Positions 44,392-53,687 of a stretch of 64,000 nucleotides of DNA are shown in pieces; the first letter of the stretch is position 1, and every line of letters begins with the position of its first letter. The DNA is from Asticcacaulis sp. AND118 (GTDB taxonomy: Bacteria; Pseudomonadota; Alphaproteobacteria; Caulobacterales; Caulobacteraceae). The stretch spans positions 2,766,501 through 2,830,500 of the forward strand of contig NZ_CP084910.1 of NCBI RefSeq assembly GCF_020535245.1, in the 5' to 3' direction. A program made the position numbers and the translations under genes. Under the pieces are notes generated by a model. It searched no databases, was not told where the DNA came from, and saw only the letters and a list, made by a program, of their open reading frames with translations.

Positions 44392-46439
44392 GCCTCAGGC
44401 ACATTCGCCCTTAGTTCATTCAGCCACAGAGTCGCCGCCGAATCCGACGGCGCGCGCCAGTCGCCGCGCGGGCTCAACGCCCCGCCGGAGATCAATTTAG
44501 GCCCGTTCGGCACGGCGGAGCGCTTGAACTGCGAGAGGGTGAAGAAGCGGAACAGGAAGACCTCCATCCACTTGCGGATATCCGCGATGCCATAAGCGCG
44601 ACGGTCGGCCTCCGGATAGTCGGGCGGCCAGTTGCCGGCCGCAGCGTTCTTCCATGCCTGGTATTGCAGGAAGGCGATCTTAGACGGCTTCAGGCCATAG
44701 CGCGTCAGGTAGAACAGGGTGAAGTCCTGCAACGGATAAGGCCCGACCTTGTCCTCGGTGCGCTGCGCTTCGCCATCGGTCACCGGGATCAGTTCCGGCG
44801 AAATTTCACGCTCCAGCACCGAGCGCAGCACACGCGCCGCCTTCGGATCGAACTCCGTTCGCGCCGCCCAGCGGATCAGGTGCTGGATCAAAGTTTTCGG
44901 GGCCCCGCAATTGACATTGTAGTGGCTCATATGGTCGCCGACGCCATAGGTGCACCAGCCGAGCGCCAACTCCGACAGGTCGCCCGTGCCGACCACAAAG
45001 CCCTTGTGCTGGCCCGCCAGTCGGAAGAGGAAGTCGGTGCGCAGCCCCGCCTGCACATTCTCGAACACCACGTCGTAGACCCGTTCGCCCTGGCCATAAG
45101 GGTGGCCGATATCCATCAACATGCGCTTGGCGGCCGGGCGGATGTCGATTTCCTCCGCCGTGACGCCCAAGGCCCGCATCAGCTTGTGCGCATCGGACTT
45201 CGAGCCTGAGGTCGTGCCGAAACCGGGCATGGTGTAGCCGCGGACCTGCGTGCGCGGCAGACCCAGCCGGTCGAAGGCCTTGCACGCCACGATCAGGGCA
45301 TGGGTGGAATCAAGCCCCCCTGATACGCCGATGACCACGCTTTCGGACTTCGTGCTTTTGATGCGCTGCATCAGGCCGTGAACCTGAATATTGAAGGCTT
45401 CGTAGCAGTCTTCGTCCAGCCGCTCGCGATCGTTCGGCACATAGGGGAAGCGGTCGACGGTGCGGTGAAAGTCGGTTAGGGTATGAGGGACATAATCGAA
45501 GGGCATTGCGGCCTCGACAACTTCGAGACCGAGAGCCGCGTCATGGAAGGTGCCATTGCGTTGCCGCTCAAGCGCAATACGTTCCACGTCTACGTCTGCA
45601 AAGGTCAGGCTGTCAGAGACAAACCGGTCACCTTCGCCGATCAATTCTCCCATTTCATAAATAAGAGATTGACCATCCCACGCTAAATCCGTCGTGGATT
45701 CTCCGTTGCCGGAAGCCGAATAGGCGTAGGCACAGATGAGACGTTCCGAAGTTGCGGAACAAAGCGCTTTGCGGGCGCGGGATTTGCCAATCAGAACATT
45801 CGAAGCGGAAAGGTTTATGATAATGTTGGCCCCTTTAAGGGCAAGCTTTGTCGATGGCGTAACTGGCGACCACAAATCCTCGCAGATTTCCACGCCAAAG
45901 GAGAACTGCGGAAAATCACTGGCCTGAAAGACATGGTCGGTGGAAACGATGGTAAACTGGTCATTGACCCGCACACTACCGAGAGGAAGCGTCGCCCCGG
46001 AGGCGAAATACCGTTTTTCGTAATATTCCCGATAGTTCGGCAGATAGGTCTTGGGAACAATCGCCAGACAACGGCCACGGTGAATAATAGCTGCACAGTT
46101 ATAGAGGGCACCGCCAATGCGCAGGGGAACACCGGCAAAAATGGTGCAGCGATAAGCGCCGGAAAGATTGGTCAGTTCGTCCAGCGCATCCTTGGCCGCA
46201 TCCAGAAGGGTCTGCTGGTTGAACAATTCATCGAGGGTGTACCCCGTCAGGCTGAGTTCCGGAAACACAACAAGATCAGCCCCCCGACGTTCAGCCTTTT
46301 TAATCAGAGTAATATGCTCCGCCAGATTGGCCTTAGGGTCGGCGATATGCACGTCCGGCGTAGCACAGGCGACCCGCACGAAGCCATGCGAAGCGGGCGA
46401 ATAAAAGTTTTTGCCAAAATTCGTCACAATTTGCCCCAT
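44388..46439 (-). CDS. nadE: Glutamine-dependent NAD+ synthetase
   Basis: The 683-residue protein has an N-terminal nitrilase-type glutaminase domain (LVVFPELSLTGYTLDELF; SFGVEICEDLWSP with the catalytic cysteine) and a C-terminal NAD synthetase domain with the PP-loop GVSGGLDSTHALIV and GTGDLSELALGWCTYG. It amidates deamido-NAD using ammonia from glutamine. The length fits the long glutamine-hydrolysing form. Confidence 0.95.
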   Translation of the reverse strand: MGQIVTNFGKNFYSPASHGFVRVACATPDVHIADPKANLAEHITLIKKAERRGADLVVFPELSLTGYTLDELFNQQTLLDAAKDALDELTNLSGAYRCTIFAGVPLRIGGALYNCAAIIHRGRCLAIVPKTYLPNYREYYEKRYFASGATLPLGSVRVNDQFTIVSTDHVFQASDFPQFSFGVEICEDLWSPVTPSTKLALKGANIIINLSASNVLIGKSRARKALCSATSERLICAYAYSASGNGESTTDLAWDGQSLIYEMGELIGEGDRFVSDSLTFADVDVERIALERQRNGTFHDAALGLEVVEAAMPFDYVPHTLTDFHRTVDRFPYVPNDRERLDEDCYEAFNIQVHGLMQRIKSTKSESVVIGVSGGLDSTHALIVACKAFDRLGLPRTQVRGYTMPGFGTTSGSKSDAHKLMRALGVTAEEIDIRPAAKRMLMDIGHPYGQGERVYDVVFENVQAGLRTDFLFRLAGQHKGFVVGTGDLSELALGWCTYGVGDHMSHYNVNCGAPKTLIQHLIRWAARTEFDPKAARVLRSVLEREISPELIPVTDGEAQRTEDKVGPYPLQDFTLFYLTRYGLKPSKIAFLQYQAWKNAAAGNWPPDYPEADRRAYGIADIRKWMEVFLFRFFTLSQFKRSAVPNGPKLISGGALSPRGDWRAPSDSAATLWLNELRANVPEA

Positions 46440-46674
46440 CAGGGTTTGAGTTTCGGTGAATATAGACCTTTTTCATGAAACTTGACACAGCGCGGATCGC
46501 AAAATTCATAGAAAATGGCTCAATATCGGACACAATGATTTCAAAAAATCGAAATATAGTTTCTATTTATACTTTTTGACCCAACCCGGAATAACTGGAC
46601 ACCCTTTTTGACTTTGGCCCCTGCGCGGCGGTCTGATATGGGAACACAACTTCAAACCTGTGTGTGTTGCCGTC

Positions 46675-47877
46675 ATGAGCCTGAGTCTGGAAGCGATCCA
46701 AGCCGCCGCTGAGCGGTTAAAGGGTCATATCGTCGAAACCCCCTGCGCCTTTTCGCAGAAGCTGAGCGCCATTACCCGCACCCAGCTATGGATCAAGTAC
46801 GAGAACCAGCAATATACCTCAGCCTTCAAGGAACGCGGCGCACTGAACAAGCTGGCGACGCTGAGCGCCGATGAACGCGCGCGCGGCGTCTATGCGGCCT
46901 CCGCCGGTAACCACGCCCAGGGCATTGCCTATCACGCGCAGCGCCTTGGCATCCCGGCGACCATCGTCATGCCGCACGGCACGCCCTTCGTGAAGGTGCA
47001 GAAGACCCAATCTTATGGCGCCCGCGTGGTGATCGAAGGCGCCAATTACGACGACTCTTCGGCCCATGCGCAAAAGATCTGTGCCGATGCCGGGGCGGTC
47101 TATGTCCACCCGTTCAACGATTACGACGTCATGGCCGGACAAGGGACGCTGGCCATCGAAATGCTGGAGGCCGTGCCGGACCTCGACGTGCTGCTCGTCC
47201 CCATCGGCGGTGGCGGGCTGATCGCCGGAATGGCGACGGCGGCCAAGGCGCTCAAGCCGTGGATCAAGGTCATCGGCATCGAAGCCGCCATGTATCCGTC
47301 TTTCGCGGCGCGTCGTCGCGGCCTGAACATGCCGACGGGCGGATCGACCATCGCCGAGGGCATCGCGGTCAAGGCCGTCGGCGACCTGAGTTTTACCACC
47401 GCCAATCCGCTGGTCGACGACGTGCTGGTCATCGACGAGGCGGATTTCGAGCGCGCCATTGCTGCCTTTGTCAATGTCGAGAAGACTGTGGCTGAGGGTG
47501 CGGGGGCGGCGGGTCTGGCCGCCGTCATGCGCTATCCGGAAAAGTTCGAGGGGCAGAAGGTCGGGCTGATCCTGTGCGGCGGCAATATCGATATGCGCCT
47601 GCTGGCCTCGGTGCTGCAACGCGAACTGGTGCGCGAAAAACGCCTGGTCACCTATCGTATTCTGGGCGACGATCGTCCGGGCATGTTGTCGCTGGTGGCC
47701 GATGTCATTTCGCGCAAGGGCGGCAATATCGTCGACGTGGCGCACAATCGCCTCGTGCTCGACGTGCCGGCCAAGGGCGCGGAATTCGACATATTGGTCG
47801 AGACGCAGGACGCCCGTCACGCCCACGAAATCGCCGACGCCCTGCGCGCCACGGGCTATGCTTTGAGAATGGAATAG
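46675..47877 (+). CDS. ilvA: Threonine dehydratase (threonine ammonia-lyase) with ACT domain
   Basis: The 400-residue PLP enzyme converts threonine to 2-oxobutanoate for isoleucine synthesis. It has the lysine in SAFKERGALNKL (K52), SAGNHAQGIAYHA, PIGGGGLIAGMA and CGGNIDMRLLASVL. The C-terminal ~75 residues (VTYRILGDDRPGMLSLVADVI) form an ACT domain, which usually mediates allosteric control. ATG 46675 is preferred to GTG 46660; neither has a clear ribosome-binding site. Confidence 0.92.
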   Translation: MSLSLEAIQAAAERLKGHIVETPCAFSQKLSAITRTQLWIKYENQQYTSAFKERGALNKLATLSADERARGVYAASAGNHAQGIAYHAQRLGIPATIVMPHGTPFVKVQKTQSYGARVVIEGANYDDSSAHAQKICADAGAVYVHPFNDYDVMAGQGTLAIEMLEAVPDLDVLLVPIGGGGLIAGMATAAKALKPWIKVIGIEAAMYPSFAARRRGLNMPTGGSTIAEGIAVKAVGDLSFTTANPLVDDVLVIDEADFERAIAAFVNVEKTVAEGAGAAGLAAVMRYPEKFEGQKVGLILCGGNIDMRLLASVLQRELVREKRLVTYRILGDDRPGMLSLVADVISRKGGNIVDVAHNRLVLDVPAKGAEFDILVETQDARHAHEIADALRATGYALRME

Positions 47878-47890
47878 AGGAACAGGATCA

Positions 47891-48394
47891 ATGGCTTTGA
47901 ATAGGATCAGACCGGTCTGTCTGTCGCTTGTTTTGGCTTCGGCGCTGTCGCTGGCGGGGTGCAACCGCACCGATCCGGCGGCCGAGGCCGCGGCGGAGGC
48001 CAATGTGAAGGCTGGTGAAGCCTTCCTCGCCGAAAAGGCCAAGGAGCCGGGCGTTCAAAAATTGCCTAAGGGCCTGATGTACAAGGTCCTTACCCCGTCC
48101 ACTGACCCGAACGCGCCCAAGCCGACCGCGCGCGACACGGTGAAAATCCATTATGAAGGCCGACTGATCGACGGGACCGTCTTCGACTCAAGCTTCGAAC
48201 GCGGCATGCCGGCGGCCATGGCCCTCGACGGCCTGGTCGAAGCGTGGAAGATCGCCGTGCCTGAAATGAAGACGGGCGAAACCTGGGAACTCTATGTCCC
48301 GGCGCAACTTGGCTACGGCGAAATGGGCATGGGCCCCATCCCGCCGAACAGCGTGCTGGTGTTCAAGATTCAACTGATCGGCATTCAGCCCTAA
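47891..48394 (+). CDS. FKBP-type peptidyl-prolyl isomerase, predicted lipoprotein
   Basis: The 167-residue protein has a signal peptide ending in the lipobox LSLAGC, a short Ala/Glu-rich linker and a C-terminal FKBP domain: DTVKIHYEGRLIDGTVFDSS, PEMKTGETWELYVPAQLGYGE and IPPNSVLVFKIQLIGI. It should be membrane-anchored in the periplasm and assist protein folding. It lies 13 bases after ilvA with a GAGG/AGGA site. Its stop faces the serine hydrolase stop two bases away. Confidence 0.93.
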   Translation: MALNRIRPVCLSLVLASALSLAGCNRTDPAAEAAAEANVKAGEAFLAEKAKEPGVQKLPKGLMYKVLTPSTDPNAPKPTARDTVKIHYEGRLIDGTVFDSSFERGMPAAMALDGLVEAWKIAVPEMKTGETWELYVPAQLGYGEMGMGPIPPNSVLVFKIQLIGIQP

Positions 48395-48396
48395 AA

Positions 48397-49815
48397 CTAA
48401 ACAGCCTTAGCCGCTGCGCGCGCCGATATCAGGACGGAGGCGACCGCCGTCAGGGTGTCCGGTGCGGCGTCGTTGGCGCAGGCCGCCGCGACCGTGCCGG
48501 TTTTGGGATCGACCAGCACCTCACCGTACCAGATCGTGTTCGACCCGTTGTGCCATAGCGCGCCGTCCGGACGCACCATCCAGCCCAGCGCGTAGGTATC
48601 GCCGAAGTGCGGTGTGTGCAACGCGCCCCAGCTTTCGCTTTTCAGGAAGCTGGCCGGACGATCACGGTGGGCCTTCAGATATAACAGCATATCCGGCACC
48701 GACATGTGTACGCGACCCGCTGGCCCCAGCGCCACAGGGTTGTCGTTGGGCTGGCCCGATCCGGGGCCGATCGGTTTGCGCGTATGGCCCTGTACGGCGT
48801 GACCCAGCGGCTGATCGATCTCACGCGGACGTCCCGGTGCGCCATAGCCGGCGCTCTCGATCCCCAGCGGCGTGAACAGCTCTGTCTGCATCAACTCTTC
48901 CCAGCTCTTGCCGGTCAGTTGCTCCAGCATCGCACCGGCGATGATGTAGCCGTTATTGGCGTAGACATTCTGTGCGCCGAGCGGCCCGACGGGCTTCTGC
49001 TTCAACGCGGCCAGCGCCCATTTGCGGCGCTCCGGGCGCGGGTCGGGCAAAGGATCGCGGCTATAGAAGACCATATTCATCAGATCGAGATTCGGCTGCA
49101 AACCGGCGCGGTGACTCAGCAGGTGCAGCAGGGTGGCGTCGCGATAGGCCGCGGACACGGGGCTGCCGCGTTCGTCGAGCACTTCGCCCACCGTGGTCTT
49201 CCACTGGATCGTCCCCGCCTCGACCAGACGCGCACAGAGGGTCGCGGTCATCGATTTGGTGATCGAACCCCAATGCCACTGATCTTCCGGCTGCACGACA
49301 ATCTCGTCCTCGCTGGAGCGCGCCCCGACGGCGTAAAATTCCGCGTGGTCCCCGCGTGTCCACGCCGCCGCCATGGCCGGCGTATAGGCCGCCAGCCGCT
49401 TGTCATTGAGTAGGTCGCGCGTCAGCGGCGGATAGACCGGCTCAGGCGCGGCCTCGGCCACCTCTCCGCGCGTGAAGCGCATCGCCATGGCCTGTCCTTG
49501 GGTGAAGGTCCCGTCGATATGGCGCGCGTCGCTCAGCATCCCGTCGAATTTTGCCTTGATGGCGGCAAAGGCCAGCCTGATGCGCTCGTCTTCGATGGAG
49601 ACGCTGGTCGCCGGAATACGCGCATTGCCCTGATCGACGCTGAACAGGGTCACGCCCTTGGCGTCAATCTCCAGACGCAAGGTCAGGCGCACAGGCCCGG
49701 CGTCGAGTATACCTGTCCAGCGCCCGTAAAAGGGGCTGTCGGCCGCCACCGCACGCGTCGCACCTACCAACCCGAATGCCGCCAGAAGCGACTGCATGTG
49801 CCGGCGTGTCATCAT
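48397..49815 (-). CDS. Exported beta-lactamase/penicillin-binding-type serine hydrolase
   Basis: The 472-residue protein (ATG 49815, GGGGAGG seven bases upstream) has a Tat-like signal MMTRRHMQSLLAAFG ending VAA, an N-terminal ~100-residue beta domain, and a class C-like hydrolase domain. The nucleophile motif is SITKSM (SxxK), the tyrosine motif YANNGY (YxN), and the third motif reads HNG instead of KTG, as in many esterase or D-aminopeptidase relatives. Probable substrates are peptides or esters in the periplasm; true beta-lactamase activity is uncertain. Confidence 0.85.
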   Translation of the reverse strand: MMTRRHMQSLLAAFGLVGATRAVAADSPFYGRWTGILDAGPVRLTLRLEIDAKGVTLFSVDQGNARIPATSVSIEDERIRLAFAAIKAKFDGMLSDARHIDGTFTQGQAMAMRFTRGEVAEAAPEPVYPPLTRDLLNDKRLAAYTPAMAAAWTRGDHAEFYAVGARSSEDEIVVQPEDQWHWGSITKSMTATLCARLVEAGTIQWKTTVGEVLDERGSPVSAAYRDATLLHLLSHRAGLQPNLDLMNMVFYSRDPLPDPRPERRKWALAALKQKPVGPLGAQNVYANNGYIIAGAMLEQLTGKSWEELMQTELFTPLGIESAGYGAPGRPREIDQPLGHAVQGHTRKPIGPGSGQPNDNPVALGPAGRVHMSVPDMLLYLKAHRDRPASFLKSESWGALHTPHFGDTYALGWMVRPDGALWHNGSNTIWYGEVLVDPKTGTVAAACANDAAPDTLTAVASVLISARAAAKAV

Positions 49816-49920
49816 CGAAAAGCCTCCCCGAATAGGCTCACACCATAATGACATGCGGTATTGGGTCGCTACTGAAATAATTGTAATGCGGCGCCCGACC
49901 GCAAGAGCTAAGATAGGCGC

Positions 49921-51168
49921 ATGAATACGCAGGCAGATCTCATCATCGTCGGAGCCGGTATGGCCGGTATGACCGCGGCTCTGGCCCTGGCCAAGGGCGG
50001 ACTGAAGCCGCTTCTGGTCGAGCGTCAGCCCCTGTCGGAGCAGACCGAGCCGACCTTCGACGGCCGCGCCTCGGCCATCGCCTATTCGTGCTTCCGGCAA
50101 TGGCAGGCGCTCGGCGTCAGTGACGCGCTGGAGCCTCTGGCCTGCCGTATGGACGAGATCGTCGTCACCGACGCCCCTCTGCCCGGTGCGGCGACGCCGC
50201 GCCCTTCGCCGTTTTTTCTGCACTTCAATGCGGGGGAAATCTCAGACCGGTCCGGCAACGAACCCCTGGGCTACATGCTGGAAAACCGCCATATCCGCGC
50301 CGTCCTGTACGAGGCCGTGCTGAAGGCCGGTATCCGTGTCATCTGTCCGGCCAGCGTCACCGGCATCGAGGAAACCGCCACCCGCATCACGCTGACGCTG
50401 AGCACCGGCGAGACTCTGACCGCGCCGGTGGCCGTGGCCGCCGAAGGTCGCAAGTCGGGCCTGCGTGAGTATGCGGGCATCAGGACTATCGGCTGGGATT
50501 ACGGCCAAAGCGCCGTCGTCGCCACGGTGAAGATGCAATACCCGCACAACCACGTGGCCTACGAGTATTTCCTGTCGTCAGGCCCCTTCGCCATACTGCC
50601 GCTGACCGATAATCGCGCCTGCCTCGTCTGGTCGGAAAGTCATGCCAAGGCCAAGGCCCTGTTGCAGGTGCGCCCGGAACTGTTCCACGCCCATCTGATG
50701 CAGCGCTTTGGCGATTTTCTGGGTGAAGTCGAACTGGCCGGGCCGAAATTCATCTATCCACTGTCGATGGCGCTGGCCGAAAACATGTATCGCGGGCGCA
50801 TCGCGCTACTGGGCGACGCGGCGCACGGCATCCACCCCATCGCCGGTCAGGGCCTCAATCTGGGTCTGAAAGACGCGGCGGCCTTTGCCGAAGTTATCAT
50901 CGAGGCGGCGCGTCTGGGCGAAGACCTCGGCTCGGAACTGGTGCTGGAGCGCTATGCGCGGTGGCGGCGGTTCGAGAACGTCTCGACCTCGATGATCATG
51001 GACGCCTTCGTGCACCTGTTCTCGAACAACAATCCGCTAATCCGCCCGCTGCGCGATCTGGGCATGGGCATCGTTAACAATATCGGTCCCGCCCGCCGCT
51101 TTTTCATGGAAGACGCCGGCGGCGCGACGGGCGACCTGCCGAAATTGCTGCGTGGCGAGTTAGTCTAG
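49921..51168 (+). CDS. UbiH/UbiF-family FAD-dependent hydroxylase
   Basis: The 415-residue flavoprotein has the FAD motif IVGAGMAGMTAALALAKGG, AAEGRKSGLREYAG, and the second FAD motif LLGDAAHGIHPIAGQGLNLGLKDA, which is characteristic of ubiquinone-ring monooxygenases. Which ring position it hydroxylates cannot be read from sequence. It is divergent from the serine hydrolase and overlaps the oxyR stop by four bases. Confidence 0.9.
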   Translation: MNTQADLIIVGAGMAGMTAALALAKGGLKPLLVERQPLSEQTEPTFDGRASAIAYSCFRQWQALGVSDALEPLACRMDEIVVTDAPLPGAATPRPSPFFLHFNAGEISDRSGNEPLGYMLENRHIRAVLYEAVLKAGIRVICPASVTGIEETATRITLTLSTGETLTAPVAVAAEGRKSGLREYAGIRTIGWDYGQSAVVATVKMQYPHNHVAYEYFLSSGPFAILPLTDNRACLVWSESHAKAKALLQVRPELFHAHLMQRFGDFLGEVELAGPKFIYPLSMALAENMYRGRIALLGDAAHGIHPIAGQGLNLGLKDAAAFAEVIIEAARLGEDLGSELVLERYARWRRFENVSTSMIMDAFVHLFSNNNPLIRPLRDLGMGIVNNIGPARRFFMEDAGGATGDLPKLLRGELV

Positions 51169-52073
51169 GCCGCGCCAATTACGCCCGCCAGCAGACGCGC
51201 CTCCGCCGTCCGCGACGAACCGGCGCGCCAGATGACGACGATATCGCGATAGGCGTGGTCCGAATGCAATGGACGAATGGCCACCGACGAACGATCGGTA
51301 ATACCGGATTCGATAGCCATGCCCGGCAGCAGCGAGACCCCCAACCCGGCATCGACCATCTGGACCAGCGTATTGAGCGAGGTTGCCGCGAAACCGCCAT
51401 TGAGCGACTGATTGACCTCGGCCGCACCCGGCGCGTTCCACTGACAGGCGGCCAGCGCATGGTCGCGCAGACAATGCCCGTCTTCCAGCAGGATCAATTC
51501 CGTGGATTTCAGCGCGTCCGGTTCGACCTGATCCGCGTGCGACAACGGATGGTCCTTCGGCATGACGGCCAGGATTTCATCCTTGCAGATGAAGGCGTGA
51601 TCGAGTCCGCTGAGATCGTAAGGCAGGGCGATGACCGCCGCATCCAAACTCCCGCTCTTGAGCGAGGCAATCAGGCGCGAGGTCTGGTCTTCGCGCAGGA
51701 ACAGCCGCAATTGCGGAAACTCCTGACGCAGTTTCAGCAAGGCCTGCGGCAGCAGAAACGGCGCGATCGTCGGAATGACTCCCAACCGAAAACGCCCGGC
51801 CAGAGGGCTGTTGGCGCCCTTGGCGGCTTCGACCAGATCTTCGGTGCGCGCCAGTATGTCTTCGGCTCGGCGCAGGATGTCTTCACCGATGGCCGTCATG
51901 ATAACCTGCCCGCGCGAACGGTCGATCAGGCGTACGCCGAGAGCCTTTTCAAGCTCGGCAATGCCGGACGACAGGGCGGGCTGCGAGACGAAGGCGGCTT
52001 CGGCGGCGGCGACGAAGCTTTTGTGCTCGTTGAGGAGCTTGAGATAATGAAGCTGGCGCAGGGTCGGTAACAT
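51165..52073 (-). CDS. oxyR: OxyR, LysR-type peroxide-sensing regulator
   Basis: The 302-residue protein has an N-terminal winged helix (LRQLHYLKLLNEHKSFVAAA, VSQPALSSGI) and an effector domain with LLEDGHCLRDHALAAC. C201 and C210 occupy the positions of E. coli OxyR C199 and C208, which form the peroxide-sensing disulfide. ATG 52073 is preferred over one three codons upstream because the family starts MLPTLRQL or similar. Targets such as the AhpD-like gene at 4884 are possible but not shown. Confidence 0.93.
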   Translation of the reverse strand: MLPTLRQLHYLKLLNEHKSFVAAAEAAFVSQPALSSGIAELEKALGVRLIDRSRGQVIMTAIGEDILRRAEDILARTEDLVEAAKGANSPLAGRFRLGVIPTIAPFLLPQALLKLRQEFPQLRLFLREDQTSRLIASLKSGSLDAAVIALPYDLSGLDHAFICKDEILAVMPKDHPLSHADQVEPDALKSTELILLEDGHCLRDHALAACQWNAPGAAEVNQSLNGGFAATSLNTLVQMVDAGLGVSLLPGMAIESGITDRSSVAIRPLHSDHAYRDIVVIWRAGSSRTAEARLLAGVIGAA

Positions 52074-52218
52074 GCGTCCCATATAAGCAATGTCTATCGA
52101 AATCGCAAATTGGCGACATCGCCCTTATGCCGAGAGCCCGTGCAGGTCGCAAACCATTCCATAGTGAAAATTTAGGCCGCGTCAGTCAGAATAAGGTTCT
52201 GGTTGAAGGAGGTGCTTT

Positions 52219-52473
52219 ATGACCGATCGCTTCGAACAGCAATCCCAGTCCCTTGTGGACTATGCTGAACCCCCGACCGAGCCCTTAAAGGCGCATTCCC
52301 TCGAAACAACAGACCCGTCCGTCCCGGATGACGATCTGGGCGAAACGCTAAGCGAGCATAATGCCGGCGATCTGGTGGGACCGGCGACCGGCCCCCTTAT
52401 CGACGCCAAAGCCGAAGAAGAGGCACTTAAGCCTTTTGCGGTTCGAACCGCCGTGCCTGATCGACCAGCATGA
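52219..52473 (+). CDS. Small acidic hypothetical protein
   Basis: The 84-residue product is hydrophilic and rich in Asp, Glu, Pro and Thr, with no membrane segment and probably disordered. A strong GAAGGAGG lies six to seven bases before the ATG. Its 3' 47 bases run antisense through the end of the Trm112-like gene. No family recognised. Confidence 0.6.
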   Translation: MTDRFEQQSQSLVDYAEPPTEPLKAHSLETTDPSVPDDDLGETLSEHNAGDLVGPATGPLIDAKAEEEALKPFAVRTAVPDRPA

Positions 52474-52663
52474 TCGGCACGCCCGAACGGATCGGAAAAG
52501 CCAGACCGGCAGTCGGTGACAGCAGTTCCTGCGCGGCCTTGTCGTAGGTCAGCGGCCGGCGCGTCACCGGACACACCAGCGCCTCCAGCAGCCGCGGGTC
52601 TATTTCCGACGTGTCGGGCACGGGTGAATCGCTGACCGGGGTTTCGATTTCGATATCGGGCAT
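52427..52663 (-). CDS. Trm112-family protein (YcaR-like)
   Basis: The 78-residue protein shows [17 protein letters not shown] and [15 protein letters not shown], as in Trm112/UPF0434. Eukaryotic Trm112 activates methyltransferases; the bacterial role is less clear. Unlike four-cysteine homologues only one cysteine is present here, so zinc binding is doubtful. It lies 12 bases downstream of cnoX in the same orientation. Confidence 0.87.
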   Translation of the reverse strand: MPDIEIETPVSDSPVPDTSEIDPRLLEALVCPVTRRPLTYDKAAQELLSPTAGLAFPIRSGVPIMLVDQARRFEPQKA

Positions 52664-52675
52664 AGAGTTCCCCCC

Positions 52676-53551
52676 TTAGCTGAACAGCAGCGATGACAGT
52701 TTGCGGCGACCGGCCTTGGTGACGTCCGACATCTGACCGGCGGCAGCGAAAATTTTGAACAGGTACTCGCGCGCCTTCTGGTTTTCCCACTCCGGCTCGG
52801 CCTTGATGAGGGTCAGAAGCTCGTCGATGGCCGGGGTCAGCTCGCCTTGCCCGGCCAGACCGCGCGCCAGATCGTAGCGTGCCTGATGATCGGCAGGATC
52901 GGCATTAAGACGCACGCGGAATTCGTCCAGTTCGGTCGGCGCGCCTTCGGCCAGTTCCAGCGCCGCGCGCAGGCCCTGAATATCGGCGTCCTTGGTGTCG
53001 GCCGGGGCCTGATCGAGGACGGCCTTGGCCTGTTCCGGCTGACCGATCTTCATGTACATCTTGGCCACGCCGGCGATAGCCTTGAGGTTCTGCGGATCCT
53101 GATCGAGCACGAAGGAATAGGCTTCCATCGCCCCGCCCAGATCGCCCTGTTCGAACGACTGCGCGGCCAAGGCCAGCGCGTCCTCGATCGATGGCGCGCC
53201 ATCGTCACCACCGACGCCCAGCTTTTCGATGAAGGCTTTCAGTTCCGACTCCGGCTTGGCCCCCATAAAACCATCCACCGGTCGGCCGCCGACAAAGGCG
53301 TAGACGGTAGGGATCGACTGCACGCGCAACTGACCGGCGACGGCCGGGTTCTTGTCGACATCGATCTTGACCAGCTTCACCTTGCCATTGGCCTCGGTGA
53401 CGACCTTTTCCAGCGCCGGGCCCAGTTGACGGCATGGCCCGCACCAGGTGGCCCAGAAATCGACGATGACCGGAACGGTCTGCGAGGCTTCGATCACGTC
53501 GGCGACGAAGGTGGCGTCCGAACCGTCGATGATGTGGGGACTGCTGGCCAT
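52676..53551 (-). CDS. cnoX: Thioredoxin-TPR co-chaperone (CnoX/YbbN family)
   Basis: The 291-residue protein has an N-terminal thioredoxin domain with WCGPC (C37, C40) and VQSIPTVYAFVGG, and a C-terminal TPR-like region (residues ~125-285). The domain order and length are those of CnoX/YbbN, a holdase that passes clients to chaperones under oxidative stress. Here both active-site cysteines are present, so redox activity is possible, unlike E. coli YbbN. A palindromic repeat lies 77 bases upstream. Confidence 0.9.
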   Translation of the reverse strand: MASSPHIIDGSDATFVADVIEASQTVPVIVDFWATWCGPCRQLGPALEKVVTEANGKVKLVKIDVDKNPAVAGQLRVQSIPTVYAFVGGRPVDGFMGAKPESELKAFIEKLGVGGDDGAPSIEDALALAAQSFEQGDLGGAMEAYSFVLDQDPQNLKAIAGVAKMYMKIGQPEQAKAVLDQAPADTKDADIQGLRAALELAEGAPTELDEFRVRLNADPADHQARYDLARGLAGQGELTPAIDELLTLIKAEPEWENQKAREYLFKIFAAAGQMSDVTKAGRRKLSSLLFS

Positions 53552-53628
53552 AATCTGCTCAACCTTTTTAAGTGTCGTTCTTCCTACTCAGGATGGGAAG
53601 AGAAGGCAATCTTTGCAAGGTTTTAAAA

Positions 53629-53672
53629 GCGATATGCCAAAAAGTGTGAGCGGTTTTTGGCGATAATATCGC
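53629..53672. repeat. Intergenic palindromic repeat, copy 5
   Basis: GCGATATGCCAAAAAGTGTG then AGCGGTTTTTGGCGATAATATCGC. Inner arms GCCAAAAA / TTTTTGGC and outer arms GCGATAT / ATATCGC pair. It lies between the cnoX start and the drug-exporter stop. Confidence 0.8.
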
Positions 53673-53687
53673 GATGCTTAAAGTCTA

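Noticed and set aside
46819-48042. 407-codon open frame on the minus strand
   Set aside because: It is antisense to ilvA and the FKBP gene; no family-like sequence.
49816-50223. N-terminal extension of the serine hydrolase
   Set aside because: It reads antisense to the UbiH-family gene, and the Tat-like signal with GGGGAGG site starts at 49815.
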